Assembly (NCBI GenBank): GCA_049999765.1
Contig: JBNGIQ010003782.1
Coordinates: 1-24,457 of the forward strand
Direction: 5' to 3'
Origin: Phaeoceros laevis
Taxonomy: Eukaryota; Anthocerotophyta; Anthocerotopsida; Notothyladales
DNA: 24,457 nucleotides
Every line of letters begins with the position of its first letter. The stretch's first letter is position 1. A program made the translations under genes and the position numbers. Positions 20,801 to 24,457 of the stretch are shown here, in pieces. The notes below the pieces were generated by a model. It did not search any database. It worked only from the letters and a program-made list of their open reading frames with translations, and was not told the origin of the DNA.

Positions 20801-21445
20801 GTTCTGCCTGTGAATATGAGCAGAGACAGTCGGATGAAGTACATCACATTCTATGAGGATGAAGTGAGCGATCCCAAGAGGAAGACAGCTGTGTGGGAAC
20901 TCGATAAAGGTGGAACACTTGACATGCTGTTGCCATTGAAATTCACGCTGGTAATTATGATCTGCCACCAAGGTCTAAGTTGTGTCCTGTATGTAGTTGA
21001 CCACAGAAATATTGTGAGGTCAAAGGTTCTGCTGAGGGAGATGTGGCTCGAGACCATGCACAGCTTCAACCAGAACCCGAAGAGAACATTTGCCTCGAAA
21101 GGTATGTCGGGCCCTCATCCCCGTCACCAATAGTGTTTACCACAGCTTTTGAGGTATTGACAGAAGTGTGGTGGCATATATGTAAGACAGCAAGGCGGGA
21201 TCCAATGAGAGACGATGACTGCTTCTGGGATTACTCAAAGGCACGGTGCAGCATGCCGGAGCACTGCGAGTACAGGTGAGGTTCTCAGCTCTGCTTTTTC
21301 ATGTGTTCCCGGGGGCGCGTGCAAACTTTGCTCGCTCACCCAGGTGGTTCCCCGCTGCAGATACGTGTTCGGGGACGTTCACCTGGGGCAAAGTTGCAGA
21401 CTGAAGGCGTCCTCTCTCAAGGACCACATTTTGCATTATTTGTAG
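17887..21445 (+). CDS. PSAT1: Phospholipid:sterol O-acyltransferase, 15 exons
   Basis: Exons: 17887-18135, 18268-18403, 18594-18738, 18917-19086, 19186-19262, 19352-19565, 19721-19892, 20017-20116, 20194-20291, 20382-20433, 20577-20648, 20738-20909, 20997-21101, 21191-21275, 21361-21445. They chain in phase to 643 aa, close to Arabidopsis PSAT1 (about 633). The enzyme belongs to the LCAT-like family and moves an acyl chain from a phospholipid to a sterol, making sterol esters at the ER. Residues 1-28 form a signal peptide or anchor. IPGLGSSRL (48-56) and VPYDWRL (155-161) are family motifs. The serine nucleophile is Ser197 in FAHSLGN, Asp469 in GDTTVPYHSL is the likely acid, and His511 or His513 in VEHEHGGD the likely base. 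Conserved cysteines lie in LDCP, NCWLKC and at the C-terminus (DDDCFWDY, GQSCRL). All introns are short (77-190 bp) and GT-AG. Intron 3 uses the weak donor GTTTGT. Confidence 0.95.
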
Positions 21446-21624
21446 CTCTAGACAGATGGGCACATCAATTGTGGTCCCGGAAATAGGGCAACCTATCTCA
21501 TTTTTCGTTGGAAGTCCAAGCTGCATGAATAATGAACGGTCTACTAGTAGCAGCGAATCCCATATGTAACACGATACAGTAAAGGCTTTCACAACCCAAA
21601 CTTTGTCGGAAAAGCTCCGTACGT

Positions 21625-21646
21625 AAGAGCATCCTAGGATGCTCTT
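21625..21646. repeat. Perfect 22-bp palindrome
   Basis: AAGAGCATCCT is followed directly by its exact reverse complement AGGATGCTCTT. A third partial copy (AAGAGCATC) lies about 85 bp to the right. It may be a joined terminal inverted repeat left by a small transposon, or a 3'-end hairpin in the PSAT1 transcript. Confidence 0.8.
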
Positions 21647-21898
21647 TCGCGGGGATTGGTGCTCTCACAACAAGGCAGACATTGTGCCTGCCGTGTCACG
21701 GACGGCTCTCAAGAGCATCGATCGGCGCGTTTACTCGTGACAGCAGCATTCACGAAATGTATGCATGTAAAGAGATCCTAGAGACCACCTGGGGTGTAGC
21801 TAAATGCGTGAACCTACCAGGTGCAACGTTCCATGGTTTACTTGTTTGAGCACGGGATACAAAAATTAGTAGTCTACTCCCTACACGAGCTCTGAATA

Positions 21899-21929
21899 AC
21901 ACGGCTTTCGGAATTGATGAAAGCCGTGT
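21899..21929. repeat. Hairpin with perfect 11-bp stem
   Basis: ACACGGCTTTC (21899-21909) pairs exactly with GAAAGCCGTGT (21919-21929) around a 9-nt loop. It lies in the spacer between the convergent PSAT1 and GT90 genes. Further weak pairing may extend it, since TAGTAGTCTAC to the left resembles GTAGACCTACTA to the right. Confidence 0.7.
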
Positions 21930-21953
21930 AGACCTACTACCCTACGGAAGGAA

Positions 21954-22010
21954 GGAATGAATGAATGAATGAAGTCGTGAATGAATTCACTCATTCATTC
22001 ACGATTTCAT
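21954..22010. repeat. GAAT-type microsatellite with self-complementary arms
   Basis: A GGAA/GAAT tetranucleotide run changes into TCGTGAATGAAT followed by its near-exact reverse complement ATTCATTCACGA, with a 6-nt loop. The unit resembles that of the array in the intron of the adjacent glycosyltransferase gene (22583-22694), so the two arrays may share an origin. Confidence 0.7.
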
Positions 22011-22076
22011 GAATTCACGAATCTTCCATGAATTCATCATCAAACCTTTGGCTTGATCATGAATGGAATGGAGGTT

Positions 22077-24127
22077 TCACTTCTCGGGGATGTAAGTTTT
22101 CCACCAGTCCATGCCCTCCACTCCCTCCAGCTGGTCGGACGACACCCATCGCCAGTCCTCCTCCAACAAGCCCTTGTTGCAGTCGGTGGGGCAGCCGGCG
22201 ATCTCCAGGAACCGGGGCTCCTGCCGCCACGGGCACTCGACGCTCCAGTCCCTGGGCAGCTTCAAGTAGTGCACGTTGTGCGTGGCCGGCCCCCAGCGGC
22301 AGGTCTGCTCGGGCGTGGGCGGCTGCACCAGCTCCAGGTGCCGCGGATCGGAGACGCCGGTGCGGTAGAACCCGGGGTCCTGCAGGCTGTGGTACTTGAC
22401 CAGCAGCACCGCGAAGGCCAGCATCCGACCCTCGATGCTGCACGTCCAGGCCAGCTCGCGGTGCACGCGCTCGATCATCTCCCGCACCTCGTCGTCGTGG
22501 CTCTGGAGGTACCTCAACAGCGCCGGCAGATTCCTGAAGCTGCAAACAAAGATCGTATCATGTTATAATAGATTGGATTTCGATGAATGAATGAACGAAC
22601 GACTGAACGAACGACTGAACGAATGACGGAACGAACGACTGAACGAATGACGGAACGAACTACTGAACCAACGAATGAACGAATGAATAAATGAATTCCA
22701 ATATAGTGCCCAAGGAATGTGAAGGGTACTACTCACTAGTGGTCGGTCTCGAAAAAGTGGAGGCCCCGCTTGAGGAGCGGGTAGAAGAACTGGATGAAGG
22801 GCGAGTCCTGCATGACGAGCGCGCGGTCGGTGAGCAGCACCCCGCACAGGCGGCCGCCGCCCATCCCGCCGTCCACGATGAGCTCGTACTTGAACTCGCT
22901 CTTCTGCGTCTCGTTCATCTGGTCGGCCAGGAAGATGCCGCCGTTGCTCTCGATGTCGCGGATGCTGTCGGGCGGCGCGTGGCTCCAGCGCGTGACCCCG
23001 GCGTCCAGGAGCTCCGGCAGCGCGTGGCTGAGGCGGTGCAGCCGCAGCCGCGGGCTGCTCACCCAGTTAGACAGGCGCAGCCAGTAGTTGGTGGTGGCGC
23101 CCCGGAAGACGGCCTTGGAGATCCTGTCGGCCCAGGGCCGGCCGGCGCGCCGCATCTCCGCCATCTCCTGCCGCGACTTCATGTACTGCGGGCGCAGGTC
23201 CAGGAGGTCCGGCACCACCAGGTCCGCGTCCAGCGTCTCGGCCACGTGCGGCGTCCACACCAGGTAGTTGGAGCGGACGGCGTCGCCCATGCCCTCCCGC
23301 GCCAGCGCGTGGTCGCAGGTGTTGAGCAGGAAGTCGGCGCGCACCTGCGCCAGCGCGAACCTGTCCAGCGTGGCCTGCAGGAAGGAGAAGAGGTCGTTGG
23401 CGCGGTCCAGCCGGTACTGCGCCGTCAGCGACTGCGGCCCCGCGTAGCGCAGGTACACCTTGCCCTCCACCACGCGCACATGCACGCAGCACGCCATGAC
23501 GCTGTTGTTGTGCGCCGCCATCCTCACGTGATCCGCCGACCACGCGCTCCGCACGCCGGCCGCGTGCCGGGGATCGCGCACCGGCTCCCACCCCCGGGTG
23601 TACCACTTCACCAGCTGCAGCAGCACCGCCGTCCTGGGATCGGAGAAGTCGAACCGGCTGCTGGCCTGCCGGAGCTCCCGGGCGTCCTGCGCGTCGATCT
23701 CCATGTTGCGCACCTGATTGTACCGCACGTCCGAGTGCGTCACCTGCTCCTTCGTCTCCTGCAGCGTGCTGCTCCCGCTGCTGCTGCTTTTAGCATCGGC
23801 AGTACTGGACGGATCTGATGACGACGACGACGACCTCCTGGACCACCAGGGCCAGGTGATGGTGGCGGTGGACGGCGCCTGGGATGCTGCAGCAGAGAAG
23901 CGACGGCCGGTGCAGCCCGAGCGCGGCCTGCGCCGCTGCTGCCCGCGGTGCGACAGGCGGCGGACCGCATCCTGGAGCTCCTCCTCGCCGTAGTAGGTGG
24001 GGGGCACGGCGTCGCCGTAGTCGGCCAGGGAGCAGGAGCTGGTGTAGGAGACGAGGAGCACGGAGGCGGTGATGAGGAGGGGGACGAGCGTGGCGAATAT
24101 CATGAGCGTCAAGGTGCCCCCCTTCAT
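22077..24127 (-). CDS. GT90 / CAP10-type glycosyltransferase, two exons
   Basis: Exons 24127-22737 and 22539-22077 join in phase (TA plus C makes Tyr464) to 617 aa. Residues about 7-28 form one membrane anchor after a short basic start, the layout of a type II Golgi or ER glycosyltransferase. A low-complexity Arg/Ser-rich stem follows (about 55-125). The catalytic region (about 235-520) shows GT90 features: VFRGATTNYW (340-349), which parallels the family's F-R-G block, and YELIVDGGMGGGRLCGVLLT (414-433) followed by SPFIQFFYPLLKRGLHFF. The cysteine-containing C-terminus (CRWGP, VECPW, IAGCPTDC) is unassigned. GT90 members transfer glucose or xylose to proteins or glycans, and the acceptor here is unknown. 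ATG 24127 is chosen because the anchor begins just after it; the frame extends eight codons upstream only to a GTG. Third positions are overwhelmingly G or C, unlike the neighbouring genes. Confidence 0.86.
22583..22694. repeat. Tetranucleotide-based repeat array inside the GT90 intron
   Basis: Runs of GAAT, GAAC and GACT units occupy about 112 of the 197 bp of the only intron in the GT90 gene. Within it a 24-bp higher-order unit containing CGACTGAACGAATGACGGAA repeats two to three times. The array lies between intact splice sites (donor GTGAGT, acceptor TTTGCAG on the minus strand). Confidence 0.85.
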
Positions 24128-24457
24128 CTCGCCGGGAGGCCGGCTCCACACCTAAAAGATGCTCGATTTCTCATAGCCCGGCACGAAGGTGAGGAGTCGC
24201 AGAGCCCAAGCCCCAACACGCTCTTGGGATTTCAACAAAGCGCTCAAAGCAAGCTGAGCCTCCCAACAAGGGAGAGATTGGCGATGTTGGCACACCCCAC
24301 GGCATTATTATTATTGGGTGTGGGGTGTCGTGCGTCGTGCTTGCCTCAAGTAGACCGGGGTGCTAGTAATGGTGCGGGACCGGACCCCGGAGAAGCCCCT
24401 CCTGCCCTGCTGTAAGAAAATAACAACCGGCCCGACCATATGTCAGGGCCCGACCTC
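24128..24457. other. Presumed GT90 leader and promoter, right window edge
   Basis: No coding exon is seen upstream of the GT90 start codon. Positions 24292-24300 (ACACCCCAC) and 24320-24328 form a perfect 9-bp inverted repeat around a 19-nt ATT-rich loop. No TATA box was found on the minus strand. The window ends here, so the full promoter may be cut. Confidence 0.4.

Larger units (their letters stand above)
21446..22076. other. Convergent spacer between PSAT1 and GT90, rich in inverted repeats
   Basis: No gene is visible in this 631-bp spacer, which should hold the 3' ends of two convergent transcripts. It contains a perfect 22-bp palindrome (21625-21646), a perfect 11-bp stem hairpin (21899-21929) and GAATGA-type tandem repeats that fold back on themselves (about 21954-22010). 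A second copy of the palindrome's AAGAGCATC arm occurs near 21711-21719. Confidence 0.6.

Noticed and set aside
22691-23818. Long plus-strand open frame of 375 codons
   Set aside because: It runs antisense to exon 1 of the GT90 gene and is a by-product of that exon's very high GC3. It is rich in Ala, Val, His, Arg and Gln with no domain.
1-24457. CRISPR array, bacterial operon or prophage
   Set aside because: Genes are split by GT-AG introns, have plant-type products and a mitochondrial presequence. No regularly spaced repeats with unique spacers occur.
1-24457. tRNA or rRNA genes
   Set aside because: No cloverleaf with a TTC-rich T arm or conserved rRNA string was noticed on either strand when reading by eye. 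A dedicated scan was not possible.

Overview
The window looks like nuclear DNA of a green plant (streptophyte). Three of its five clear genes are families with close relatives in Arabidopsis and mosses: a TMF-type golgin (golgin candidate 5), a phospholipid:sterol acyltransferase (PSAT1) and a UNC93-like transporter. The multi-exon genes have GT-AG introns, mostly 75-450 bp, and I could chain every exon in phase. The short introns and the mix of moderate and very high GC suggest a seedless land plant or a charophyte alga, but I cannot name a species.

Left third (1-7.7 kb): no intact recognisable gene. It holds a probable LTR-retrotransposon remnant (about 458-690), a block of decayed direct repeats (about 960-1915), a frameshifted coiled-coil pseudogene on the minus strand (about 2400-2965), a fold-back element with a perfect 59-bp inverted repeat (3942-4588), A-rich duplications (about 4924-5072), an exon-like minus-strand segment (5875-6004), and a TATA box followed by a small possible secreted-peptide ORF (6329-6562). 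A hairpin with a 19-bp stem lies at 6738-6811.

Middle (7.7-17 kb): three minus-strand genes. They are an intronless UNC93-like membrane protein (7769-9136), an 18-exon golgin of 849 aa (10204-14955), and the two-exon complex I PSST/NDUFS7 subunit (15965-16997). A diverged tandem duplication of about 219 bp sits between the UNC93-like gene and the golgin and carries candidate poly(A) signals for the golgin. A TATA box at 15766-15772 may drive golgin transcription.

Right third (17-24.5 kb): PSAT1 (plus strand, 15 exons, 643 aa) is divergent from NDUFS7 across about 890 bp. It is followed by a convergent two-exon GT90/CAP10-type glycosyltransferase (minus strand, 617 aa). The GT90 gene is much more GC-rich than its neighbours, and its only intron is largely a tetranucleotide-based repeat array. 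The spacer between these two genes contains a perfect 22-bp palindrome and other inverted repeats.

The genes serve unrelated housekeeping roles: Golgi tethering, respiration, sterol ester synthesis, transport and glycosylation. Nothing suggests that they form a cluster or pathway. The unexplained structure is in the repeats, hairpins and leaders rather than in a new multi-gene system.
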